A stretch of 18,698 nucleotides of DNA from Clostridiales bacterium UBA929. Lineage in GTDB: Bacteria > Bacillota > Clostridia > Oscillospirales > UBA929. Position numbers and translations under genes: made by a program. The notes beneath the pieces were generated by a model. The model searched no databases. It worked only from the letters and a program-made list of their open reading frames with translations, and was not told where the DNA came from. Positions within the stretch are counted from its first letter, which is position 1. Each line of letters opens with the position of its first letter. The stretch is taken from positions 1 to 18,698 of the forward strand of contig DBDP01000082.1 in the NCBI GenBank assembly GCA_002293625.1, read 5' to 3'. Positions 1-6,649 of this stretch are shown one piece after another.

Positions 1-529
1 GATTGTTTATCTTCGTGTTGTTGGTGATTTTGTCGTCGAGGACAGTAAGCGTATCCGCAATCATCTGCTGTTCCGCTAAGGGTGGCAGGCTCACCTCAAT
101 GTTTACAAACGTATCTCTTGTGATGGTGTCAAAAACTGAACCGTGCGTCTGGCTTTTCAAAAGCCGAATACTGTCCTTTAGCAGATAGTAGAGGTAGGGC
201 TGGACGATAACATCATTCTTACCGCGTATCCCATAACAGGACTGATTGAACGCCATCGGAAACGGAATCATCGCCAGTTCACCCACTGTTCCGCGAGCCG
301 AAATAATAATATCATCATGAGCCAGCATCTTCGTTGAGCTATTATTTAAACCTGCCTCTGTAATGGACTTCTCAGTCGAATACACATAGCGATCATCATT
401 GTTGAAGTCTTTTACCGAGAGCCACGGAATATCACCGTTCCAGTATTCAGCAACGCTTGTTTTCGGTGTGCCGCCACCGATTAGGTAGATAATGTCCGCT
501 AACTGGTAAGAGGTTCTTTCAGATGTCAT
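1..529 (-). CDS. hsdS: Type I restriction-modification system specificity subunit HsdS (3' end cut by window edge)
   Basis: HsdS sets the DNA target of a type I restriction-modification complex and bridges the HsdM and HsdR subunits. About 176 N-terminal codons are visible, running off the left edge. The N-terminal target-recognition domain has the typical opening GGGTPKTSVAEYWNGDIPW, then SARGTVGELAMIPFPMAFNQ, and ends in the central conserved helix region with PPLAEQQMIADTLTVLDDKI, the hallmark of HsdS repeats. The ATG at 529-527 overlaps the TGA of the upstream RhuM-family gene in an ATGA arrangement, so the two are translationally coupled. A second target-recognition domain, and probably hsdR, should lie left of the window. 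The specificity cannot be predicted from sequence. Confidence 0.9.
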   Translation of the reverse strand, partial: MTSERTSYQLADIIYLIGGGTPKTSVAEYWNGDIPWLSVKDFNNDDRYVYSTEKSITEAGLNNSSTKMLAHDDIIISARGTVGELAMIPFPMAFNQSCYGIRGKNDVIVQPYLYYLLKDSIRLLKSQTHGSVFDTITRDTFVNIEVSLPPLAEQQMIADTLTVLDDKITNNTKINN

Positions 530-1542
530 ACATTCCTGCCCCCATCCTTCAATCTCCTCTGCATATCCCGCAAGGTATCCAGATACGCCTTCTCCACATC
601 GCTCAAATCATCGGACAACTGCGCCCGGTAGGCATCATACTCGCGGTGCGCTTTCTCAGCGGCTTCAATTTGACTGACATGCCCCGAACCCTCCAATATG
701 CCGAAACCGAAATCGCCGGTAAACTTGTCCAGCGTTTCGAGCCAGTCGCGCATATACATCGGCTCGTGGGTTTCGGCTTTCAGCTCCGCCATATCGAAAA
801 AGGCGTTGACCATGCGACGCAGCGCAAACAGTTCCTTCTCCGTCATATAGTTCTTGGCAACTGTAACCTCGCTCTTAACGGGGCGGTTTCCTCTAAATGT
901 GGTTAGTCCCATAAATGGCAACTCGGCATTGGCGCGGTTAAAGACAATCTCGCTCGCGGTATACCCGCTGACGGCGTAGTGCAGTTTATTCTGTACGATC
1001 TTGAAGAACTCCACCGTCTCCGGCCTGGCGGCGTTATAGTCAAGGCTCGTCGCATATAAGTCGAGAACTTGGCGGTATAGCACCTTTTCACTGGCGCGTA
1101 TATCGCGGATTCGTTCCAGAAGCTCTTTCCAATATACGCCGCCGCCTATATTCTTTAGGAGGTCGTCATTCATGGCAAAGCCCTTTTGCAGGTACTCATG
1201 CAGAACGGCGGTTGCCCAGCGGCGGAACTGAACGCCGCGCAGGGATTTCACGCGGTAACCAATCGCGAGAATCATGTCAAGATTGTAGAATTTAACTCTT
1301 CTGTTAACCTCGCGAGAACCTTCTTCTTGAACTGTCAAGTATTCCTTGACGGTTGCCGAAGCCTCTAGTTCGCGTTCATTAAGGATATTATTAACATGAA
1401 GACTTACGTTTTGCTTTGTCGTTTGAAACAGCTCCGCTATCTGCGCCTGCGATAACCAAAGGGTTTCATTCTCAAGCCGGACATCGATTTTTGCTTGTCC
1501 GTCCTCTGTTTGGTAGATGATCATATCACCTTTATCAGACAT
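526..1542 (-). CDS. RhuM-family protein (virulence RhuM-like, hypothetical function)
   Basis: The product resembles the RhuM family, named from a Salmonella pathogenicity island and often found inside type I restriction loci; its biochemical role is not established. The family pattern is visible: an opening strand MIIYQTEDGQAKIDVRLENE, then a helix-turn-helix-like segment (LWLSQAQIAELFQTTKQNVS) and the conserved NRRVKFYNLDMILAIGYRV followed by RWATAVLHEYLQKGF. I chose the ATG at 1542-1540 (protein MSDKGDMIIYQ...), because family members start just before the IIYQTEDG strand. An ATG pair at 1572-1567 sits directly on an AAGGAGG and would add ten residues. The start overlaps the upstream nuclease gene by 8 bases and the stop overlaps hsdS, so this is a middle gene of one operon. 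Confidence 0.85.
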   Translation of the reverse strand: MSDKGDMIIYQTEDGQAKIDVRLENETLWLSQAQIAELFQTTKQNVSLHVNNILNERELEASATVKEYLTVQEEGSREVNRRVKFYNLDMILAIGYRVKSLRGVQFRRWATAVLHEYLQKGFAMNDDLLKNIGGGVYWKELLERIRDIRASEKVLYRQVLDLYATSLDYNAARPETVEFFKIVQNKLHYAVSGYTASEIVFNRANAELPFMGLTTFRGNRPVKSEVTVAKNYMTEKELFALRRMVNAFFDMAELKAETHEPMYMRDWLETLDKFTGDFGFGILEGSGHVSQIEAAEKAHREYDAYRAQLSDDLSDVEKAYLDTLRDMQRRLKDGGRNV

Positions 1543-2596
1543 CAACCCCAATCGCCCCGCTTCCTCCATCATCCTCCTTAATTTCGTACTTGCCCTTAAT
1601 CCGTTTCTCTATATCCTCCGCCGACGGCAAGGTATCCGCTAACTCCTGCGGCACAAAGTCCGAAAGTCTGTATTCACTCACGCCGATGGGCTTGTTGATG
1701 TCGCGCAGAGCATACTCGGCAGTCAGCCTGTCTCTCTCCTTACAAAGCAGAATACCGATAGACGGGTTGTCGGATTCGTGCCGAAGCATATCGTCCACCG
1801 CCGAAAGATAGAAGTTCAGCTTGCCGGCATATTCAGGGCGGAATTTTCCTGCTTTCAACTCAACCACAACATAACAACGCAATCTAGTATTGTAAAACAA
1901 GAGGTCAACGTAATAGTCCTCGTTGCCGACAGTAAGGTGATACTGATTGCCAATGAACGCAAAACCGGTTCCCAGTTCGAGCAATGTTTTGGCAATGTTG
2001 GCAATCAGTTCGCTTTCAATTTCACGCTCTATGATGTCTTCACGGACTTCAATGAAATCGAAAACGTAGGGATTTTTCAATGTTTCAGTCGCAAGCTCGC
2101 TTTGCGGTGAAGGCAAAGTGCGCTTGAAATTGGCGGCTTTCCCTGCTACGGTTTGCCTTTTATAAAGGTCTGTCTCAATTTGATGTACTAAGATATTACG
2201 TGACCAGCCATTTTCAAGTACCTTTACGGCATACCACAAGATTACTTCTCGGGAAGAAGTTTTATCCATCAATGCTTGCAGATGATACCACGTCAAATCT
2301 GCAAGCGGCGCTTGCAGATTCTCGATATCATCGAACAACTCAGCAAACTTCCGCATATAGCGGAGATTGCGAACAGAGTAGCCTTTCGCATCTGGAAATT
2401 CCAACTTGACGTCACGGGCGAGGTTTTCAATGAATCGGCTGCCATAGCTACTACTGTCGATGATGACCCTGCCGATGTTCCAATACAGCAGAATCTGCTC
2501 ACGGTTCACACCCAAGACAGCGCGGTACTGAGCGCTTAGGATTTGCTCCTTGATTCGCTCCAATGCTTGAAAATACTCGTTGCTGTTAATCAACAC
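1535..2596 (-). CDS. DUF1016 / PD-(D/E)XK nuclease domain protein (YhcG-like)
   Basis: This is a two-domain protein of the DUF1016/YhcG type: an N-terminal helical DUF1016 domain (NREQILLYWNIGRVI, then YGSRFIENLARD and YSVRNLRYMRKFAELF) and a C-terminal PD-(D/E)XK nuclease-like domain. The catalytic pattern is intact: Asp in YYVDLLFYN (about residue 231) and E-x-K in VVVELKAGKF (about residues 246 and 248). Such proteins are frequent passengers of type I restriction loci; a DNA-cleaving role is inferred from the fold. I chose the GTG at 2596-2594, because GGGAGG lies 8 bases upstream; an alternative GTG at 2635 has no Shine-Dalgarno. It lies 62 bases after hsdM and overlaps the RhuM-family gene. 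Confidence 0.85.
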   Translation of the reverse strand: MLINSNEYFQALERIKEQILSAQYRAVLGVNREQILLYWNIGRVIIDSSSYGSRFIENLARDVKLEFPDAKGYSVRNLRYMRKFAELFDDIENLQAPLADLTWYHLQALMDKTSSREVILWYAVKVLENGWSRNILVHQIETDLYKRQTVAGKAANFKRTLPSPQSELATETLKNPYVFDFIEVREDIIEREIESELIANIAKTLLELGTGFAFIGNQYHLTVGNEDYYVDLLFYNTRLRCYVVVELKAGKFRPEYAGKLNFYLSAVDDMLRHESDNPSIGILLCKERDRLTAEYALRDINKPIGVSEYRLSDFVPQELADTLPSAEDIEKRIKGKYEIKEDDGGSGAIGVDV

Positions 2597-2658
2597 CTTG
2601 CAGCCCTCCCTCAAAAGTGCCGACAGCGTAGGCACATTTCAATTATACTCTATGACCT

Positions 2659-4164
2659 TCAAATCTCATACCCAATCACCCCCAGTCTCCGCCGTATCTC
2701 CTCCTCCAGTTCGTGGGAACGTTTGAACATCACGGAAAGTTCGCCGGTTAGGCGCGCCATCTTTTCCTCGAACGGCTCCCCGTCGTCCTGTTGCTCCTCG
2801 ATGCCGACATAGCGTCCGGGGGTGAGGATGTAATCCTGTTTTGCGATATCGGCGGTGGTAACGGCGGCGCAGAAGCCCTTGACGTCCGTGAGCGTCCCGG
2901 TGTCGAACGCTTGAAACGCGGCGGCAATCTTGGCGATGTCTTCAGCGGTCATCTCGCGCAGACGGCGATTGACCATCGTCCCCATCTTGCGGGCATCTAT
3001 GAAGAGCGTCTTGCCCTTCTGTTGCTTGTTGCGGGTGATGAACCAAAGCGAAACGGGGATCTGCGTTGTATAAAAAAGCTGTGTCGGCATGGCGACAATG
3101 CCCTCGACCAAATCAGCCTCCACAATTTTGCGGCGAATCTCACCCTCGCCGCCGCTTTGGGAGGACAGCGAACCATTGGCCAAAACCATACCGATTTTAC
3201 CGTTCGGCGCGAGATGGTGGATCATGTGCTGAAGCCATGCGAAGTTGGCGTTGCCAGCGGGCGGCAAGCCATATTTCCAGCGTTTATCGTCGTTTAAGCT
3301 GCCGTCATTCCAATCTGATAGGTTAAACGGCGGATTGGCCATGATGTAGTCGGCTTTCAGCGTGGGGTGCAGATCATTATGGAATGTATCGGCATTGTAA
3401 CCGCCGAGGTCTGCCTCAATGCCGCGAATGGCGAGATTCATCAATGCCATTTTGCGGGTGGTCGGGTTGCTGTCCTGACCATATACCGAAAGGTTACGGA
3501 TACGCCCGCTGTGATTTCGAACAAAATCCGCCGACTGGACGAACATACCGCCGCTGCCGCAACAGGGGTCATACACGCGCCCCTCAAACGGCTGTATCAC
3601 CTCGACCAATGTCCGCACCACACAAGACGGCGTGTAAAACTCCCCGGCGCGTTTCCCCTCCTGCTCGGCAAATTTAGCAAGACAATATTCGTAGGTACGC
3701 CCTAAGATGTCTTTGTCCGTTCCATGTTCAATCATTTGAATATTAGTGAATAGGTCAACAACATTGCCGAGGCGGCGTTTGTCTAACTCTCCTCGTGCGT
3801 AGTTCTTGGGTAGGATGTCCTTAAGCCGCCTGTTCTCTTTCTCGATCTCCCGCATTGCGTCGTCGATAACCGTACCGATTTCTTCTTTGTGCGCCGCTTC
3901 GGAGATTACGCGCCACCGTGCCGACGGCGGCACAAAAAACACGTTTACTTCGGCGTATGCGTCCTTGTCCTCCACGTCGTCATTATCAGCTTCAAGTTCG
4001 CGGTAGCGCTTTTCAAACGTATCGGATATGTATTTGAGAAAAATCAACCCCAGCACGACATGCTTATATTCCGCCGCGTCCATATTCCCGCGCAGAATGT
4101 CCGCCGCTGCCCAAATTTGTTGCTCGAAACCGATTGACGCTGTGTTTCCGTTATTTGATACCAT
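2659..4164 (-). CDS. hsdM: Type I restriction-modification system DNA methyltransferase subunit HsdM
   Basis: HsdM transfers a methyl group from S-adenosylmethionine to adenine in the site chosen by HsdS, protecting host DNA. From the chosen start it has 501 residues, normal for the family. An N-terminal helical HsdM_N domain (about 10-140) is followed by the N6-adenine methyltransferase domain: the family linker GRTYEYCLAKFAEQEGKRAGEFYTP, the AdoMet-binding motif I DPCCGSGGMF at about 199-208, and the catalytic motif IV NPPF at about 277-280. The ATG at 4164-4162 is preferred because GGAGG lies 10 bases upstream; the ATG at 4173 is too close to it. The gene leads the operon and has its own promoter. 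Confidence 0.95.
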   Translation of the reverse strand: MVSNNGNTASIGFEQQIWAAADILRGNMDAAEYKHVVLGLIFLKYISDTFEKRYRELEADNDDVEDKDAYAEVNVFFVPPSARWRVISEAAHKEEIGTVIDDAMREIEKENRRLKDILPKNYARGELDKRRLGNVVDLFTNIQMIEHGTDKDILGRTYEYCLAKFAEQEGKRAGEFYTPSCVVRTLVEVIQPFEGRVYDPCCGSGGMFVQSADFVRNHSGRIRNLSVYGQDSNPTTRKMALMNLAIRGIEADLGGYNADTFHNDLHPTLKADYIMANPPFNLSDWNDGSLNDDKRWKYGLPPAGNANFAWLQHMIHHLAPNGKIGMVLANGSLSSQSGGEGEIRRKIVEADLVEGIVAMPTQLFYTTQIPVSLWFITRNKQQKGKTLFIDARKMGTMVNRRLREMTAEDIAKIAAAFQAFDTGTLTDVKGFCAAVTTADIAKQDYILTPGRYVGIEEQQDDGEPFEEKMARLTGELSVMFKRSHELEEEIRRRLGVIGYEI

Positions 4165-4192
4165 AATCAGCATTCCTCCATAGACTGCGGGC

Positions 4193-4221
4193 ATTATATC
4201 ACATGCGGTCGAAATTGGCAA
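4193..4221 (-). promoter_or_regulatory. Sigma-A-type promoter of the hsdM operon
   Basis: Read on the minus strand, TTGCCA (4221-4216) and a perfect TATAAT (4198-4193) are separated by 17 bases. They sit about 30 bases upstream of the hsdM start codon, giving a short leader that carries the GGAGG ribosome site. Confidence 0.75.
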
Positions 4222-4345
4222 TTATAATGCGACAATTTTCCAAAAAAGCAAATTAATATTTCCTCTTTCACAAAGTTATTGATGTCCTCCCCCCTCTTGG
4301 AATATTACAGTTGTGTTACATTTCTCGAACGAGGGGTGAAAAAAC

Positions 4346-4380
4346 AGCCCCTTACTGTGGAAGTAATTGAGGGGCTTTTT
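4346..4380 (+). terminator. Rho-independent terminator or attenuator upstream of the mobilization genes
   Basis: AGCCCC (4346-4351) pairs with GGGGCT (4371-4376), and an inner TTAC/GTAA adds to the stem with a small bulge. A run of T follows to 4380. No plus-strand gene lies upstream within the window, so it may insulate the mobilization genes from antisense or flanking transcription, or act as a leader attenuator. The rest of 4222-4424 shows no gene that I can support. Confidence 0.55.
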
Positions 4381-4466
4381 GCGTTGCCGCGAACGATCCC
4401 ACTTCCATACGCCATATTACCGGGATGAAAGAACCCAAGAATGGTCGTCCCACAATCCTCGTTTTC

Positions 4467-4549
4467 CCTCATGTCCATGAGGATAGCGAGCAATGGATTT
4501 GGATCCCCAAATCCGGGCGCGGAGCGCAGCAGGGGAAGTTCCTTCCCCT
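4467..4549 (+). other. Candidate origin of transfer (oriT): three consecutive hairpins upstream of mobC-like gene
   Basis: Three perfect inverted repeats follow one another: CCTCAT-GTCC-ATGAGG (4467-4482), GGATTTGG-ATCC-CCAAATCC (4495-4514) and AGGGGAAG-TTC-CTTCCCCT (4531-4549). They end about 30 bases before the mobC-like start codon and about 310 bases before the relaxase gene, the usual location of an oriT. The nick site is not identified. The assignment rests on position and structure only. Confidence 0.5.
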
Positions 4550-4580
4550 TGCAACCCCATCGGAAAGGACGGTCGATCCT

Positions 4581-4856
4581 ATGCGAACGCGAGACAAAGA
4601 AATAAAGCTCCGCTTGACGGAAGCGGAAGCAGAAACCTTGAAAACATACGCGGAACAATGTGGGTTAACCCAGTCGGCGTTTCTTCGGATGCTCTTACAG
4701 CGACGCAGACCAAAGCCTATACCGCCGGAAACGGTTTGGCAGATTATGAATATGCTCTATGAAATCCATAATAAATTACCGCTAAAAGAACAGAGGGAAC
4801 TTGAAGCAGTGATCTTACGCCTACAGTCAGCGGCAACACTGCCGGAGGTACTTTGA
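4581..4856 (+). CDS. Plasmid mobilization relaxosome protein MobC-like
   Basis: This 91-residue protein (MRTRDKEIKLRLTEAEAE...) resembles MobC-type accessory proteins, which bind near oriT and help the relaxase open the DNA. The N-terminal segment has the ribbon-helix-helix look of this family: a basic beta strand KEIKLRLTEAE, then helix TLKTYAEQCG and LTQSAFLRMLL. The ATG at 4581 is preferred because AAGGA lies about 11 bases upstream and family members begin near this strand. An upstream ATG at 4425 would translate through the oriT-like hairpins and has no ribosome site. The relaxase starts one base after this stop, so the two genes form an operon. Confidence 0.75.
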   Translation: MRTRDKEIKLRLTEAEAETLKTYAEQCGLTQSAFLRMLLQRRRPKPIPPETVWQIMNMLYEIHNKLPLKEQRELEAVILRLQSAATLPEVL

Positions 4857-4857
4857 C

Positions 4858-6186
4858 ATGGCGACAACAAAGATATGGGCGGTCAAAGGGAACCTGCGCA
4901 GCATTGTGGATTACATAGAAAACCCGGAGAAGACCATCGCAGAGGAAGGCATGAGGAGCCTGCTCAATGTGCTTTCTTACGCAGCCAACAGCGATAAAGC
5001 CGGAGCCTTCGTCACAGGCGTGAACTGTTTGCCGGAAATCGCAATCCAGCAGATGGCACTTACCAAACGGCAATACGGTAAGACGGACGGTATCCTAGCT
5101 TTCCATGCCTATCAGAGCTTCAAGCCGGGAGAAATTACGCCGCAGTTATGTCATGAGGTCGGCGTAAAACTGGCGCGGGAGATGTGGAGTGATCGGTTCC
5201 AAGTGATTGTCGCTACTCATATGGATAAATCGCATCTCCATAACCACTTTGCGATCAACTCGGTTTCTTATAAAGACGGAGGAAAGTATAACTCCTGCAA
5301 AGCCGCCACACAGAAACTTAGGGATGTATCGGATAGGTTGTGCAAGGAATACGGACTGTCGGTAATTAAGCACCCCGGTAAAAGCCCGCCGCGGTTGGTT
5401 TATCTTGCCGAGAGGAACGGTGAACCCACAAGATATACCCTCTACCGAAATGTCATTGACAGAGCCGTCGCGAGCGCCATGACAAAACAACAGTTTGAAG
5501 CCATTTTGAAGTTACACGGTTTTGAGATGAAGCTGTCCGGTACATACTGGACGATTAAGATGACCGGCGACCAAAGAGCGACGCGGCTGTACCGTCTGGG
5601 AGAAGACTATACCGGCGCTATGATCACAAAGCGTATTTATGGCGATGGGTTGAATAAGCGGAGCGTGCCCTATCCAAAACCAAAAGACAGGCACCAAAAG
5701 ATCATCGGTACCTTCCGGCACACGAAGGTATTTACCGGCTTTCGCGCTCTGTATTTCACCTATCTATACCGTATGGGGGTACTGCCGAAGAACAGACTCC
5801 GTCCGCCATGTCATCCGACCCTGTGGGAAGATGTGCGAAAACTCCGTAAGTACAGCGCACAAATCCGTTTGCTTGCCGAAAACAAGATAGACACGTCGGA
5901 GCAGTTACAGGCGTTTGTCAATTCCACCCAACCCTGTATGGATGATCTCATCCGCGAGCGAACCCTCATACAGAACAAGCTGCGCCGCGAGAAGGAACCG
6001 GAGGTCATCGAAGCGTTGAAAACAGAAAAGGCAATCTTGACCGCGCATATCACACCTCTGCGCCGCAACCTCTCCCTTGCCGCAGAGATTGAGGAGCAAA
6101 CAGAGCGGATGAAAGAGAAACTGGGTACGATTCGTCAGTTGGAGATACAGGAGAATTCAAGGCAGAGACGAGGCCGGGCGAGATGA
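4858..6186 (+). CDS. Relaxase/mobilization nuclease (MobA/VirD2 family)
   Basis: The relaxase nicks oriT and stays attached to the 5' end through a tyrosine, piloting the strand into the recipient via another element's transfer machinery. The opening ATTKIWAVKGNLRSIVDYIE followed by NPEKT is typical of Firmicutes relaxases; Tyr19 is the likely nucleophile. The metal-binding histidine motif reads THMDKSHLHNHFAINSV at about residues 120-136, with His121, His126, His128 and His130 in place. The C-terminal third is charged and helical, probably coiled coil. Length is 442 residues. The start is fixed by GGAGG 9 bases upstream, and the gene begins one base after the MobC-like stop. No VirD4/TraG or VirB4-type genes are seen nearby. 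Confidence 0.92.
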   Translation: MATTKIWAVKGNLRSIVDYIENPEKTIAEEGMRSLLNVLSYAANSDKAGAFVTGVNCLPEIAIQQMALTKRQYGKTDGILAFHAYQSFKPGEITPQLCHEVGVKLAREMWSDRFQVIVATHMDKSHLHNHFAINSVSYKDGGKYNSCKAATQKLRDVSDRLCKEYGLSVIKHPGKSPPRLVYLAERNGEPTRYTLYRNVIDRAVASAMTKQQFEAILKLHGFEMKLSGTYWTIKMTGDQRATRLYRLGEDYTGAMITKRIYGDGLNKRSVPYPKPKDRHQKIIGTFRHTKVFTGFRALYFTYLYRMGVLPKNRLRPPCHPTLWEDVRKLRKYSAQIRLLAENKIDTSEQLQAFVNSTQPCMDDLIRERTLIQNKLRREKEPEVIEALKTEKAILTAHITPLRRNLSLAAEIEEQTERMKEKLGTIRQLEIQENSRQRRGRAR

Positions 6187-6213
6187 ATGGGGTTACTAAT
6201 GTTGGAATTTAGG

Positions 6214-6219
6214 TATAAT
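6214..6219 (+). promoter_or_regulatory. Possible promoter (-10) of the 83-residue ORF
   Basis: A perfect TATAAT lies 35 bases before the ATG at 6254. A -35 box is weak (TTACTA at 6193-6198, spacer 15), so the promoter is only suggested. Confidence 0.4.
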
Positions 6220-6253
6220 ATGTTAAGCGCTAGAGAAGAGAGGAGTATACGTC

Positions 6254-6505
6254 ATGCAAATTGTGATCAACGATGATGCAAAGGTCTTTGAATTGTGGTT
6301 CAAAAACGGAGAGAATCCCGACAGCGCAATTCCGTCCGACATCGCGCCGATGGTCGCGGACTACCGTGAGAAAAAATATCTCATTTGCCTGTACCAATCG
6401 GGTACAGGGGATTTGAGTAAGTTAACGTCGCAGCTTTTGGTTCACAACCAGCAGCAAACCGCTCGTTTGCAAGTTACGCCGTTGGAAAAGGTAACGCCGC
6501 AGTAG
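6254..6505 (+). CDS. Hypothetical small protein of the mobile element
   Basis: I do not recognise this 83-residue protein. It is soluble with no membrane segment: an acidic N-terminal part (MQIVINDDAKVFELWFKNGE), a middle with EKKYLICLYQSGTGDLSKL, and a polar glutamine-rich C-terminus. A strong ribosome site, AGAGGAG, sits 8 bases before the ATG, and a TATAAT lies just upstream, so it is very probably expressed. It lies between the relaxase and the recombinase and is followed by a terminator at 6570-6600, making it a separate unit. A role as regulator or helper of excision or transfer would fit the position, but nothing in the sequence proves it. Confidence 0.65.
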   Translation: MQIVINDDAKVFELWFKNGENPDSAIPSDIAPMVADYREKKYLICLYQSGTGDLSKLTSQLLVHNQQQTARLQVTPLEKVTPQ

Positions 6506-6569
6506 CAGCCGATGTCGCCGATACAGAGCAGCTTTTAAGGCTCATCCAATCATAATGCGTAGTAGTGAA

Positions 6570-6600
6570 AGCAAGGGTAATTTGTCCTTGCTAATTTTTT
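6570..6600 (+). terminator. Rho-independent terminator between the small ORF and the recombinase
   Basis: AGCAAGG (6570-6576) pairs with CCTTGCT (6586-6592) across a 9-base loop, followed by AA and six T. It would end transcription from the relaxase or small-ORF promoters before the recombinase gene. Confidence 0.75.
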
Positions 6601-6616
6601 ACCCCTGTGATACAAT
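6588..6616 (+). promoter_or_regulatory. Promoter of the serine recombinase gene, overlapping the terminator
   Basis: TTGCTA (6588-6593) and TACAAT (6611-6616) are 17 bases apart, with a TGA directly before the -10 (extended -10). The -35 box lies inside the 3' arm of the preceding terminator stem. The ATG of the recombinase is 34 bases downstream of the -10. Confidence 0.65.
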
Positions 6617-6649
6617 GTTGATAATCCCGCACAGAAGTGAGGTGCGCAA

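Noticed and set aside
2642..2647. TATAAT on the minus strand just before the DUF1016 gene as an internal promoter
   Set aside because: No acceptable -35 box lies at 16-18 bases, so it is not supported as a promoter.
4222..4466. Left end of the mobile element located just upstream of the mobilization genes
   Set aside because: An element in spoVT should have plus-strand sequence for the SpoVT N-terminus at its left end; none is present here, so the boundary is more likely left of the window.
4425..4580. N-terminal extension of the MobC-like protein from the ATG at 4425
   Set aside because: It lacks a ribosome site, would run through three perfect hairpins, and its residues do not resemble a MobC N-terminus.
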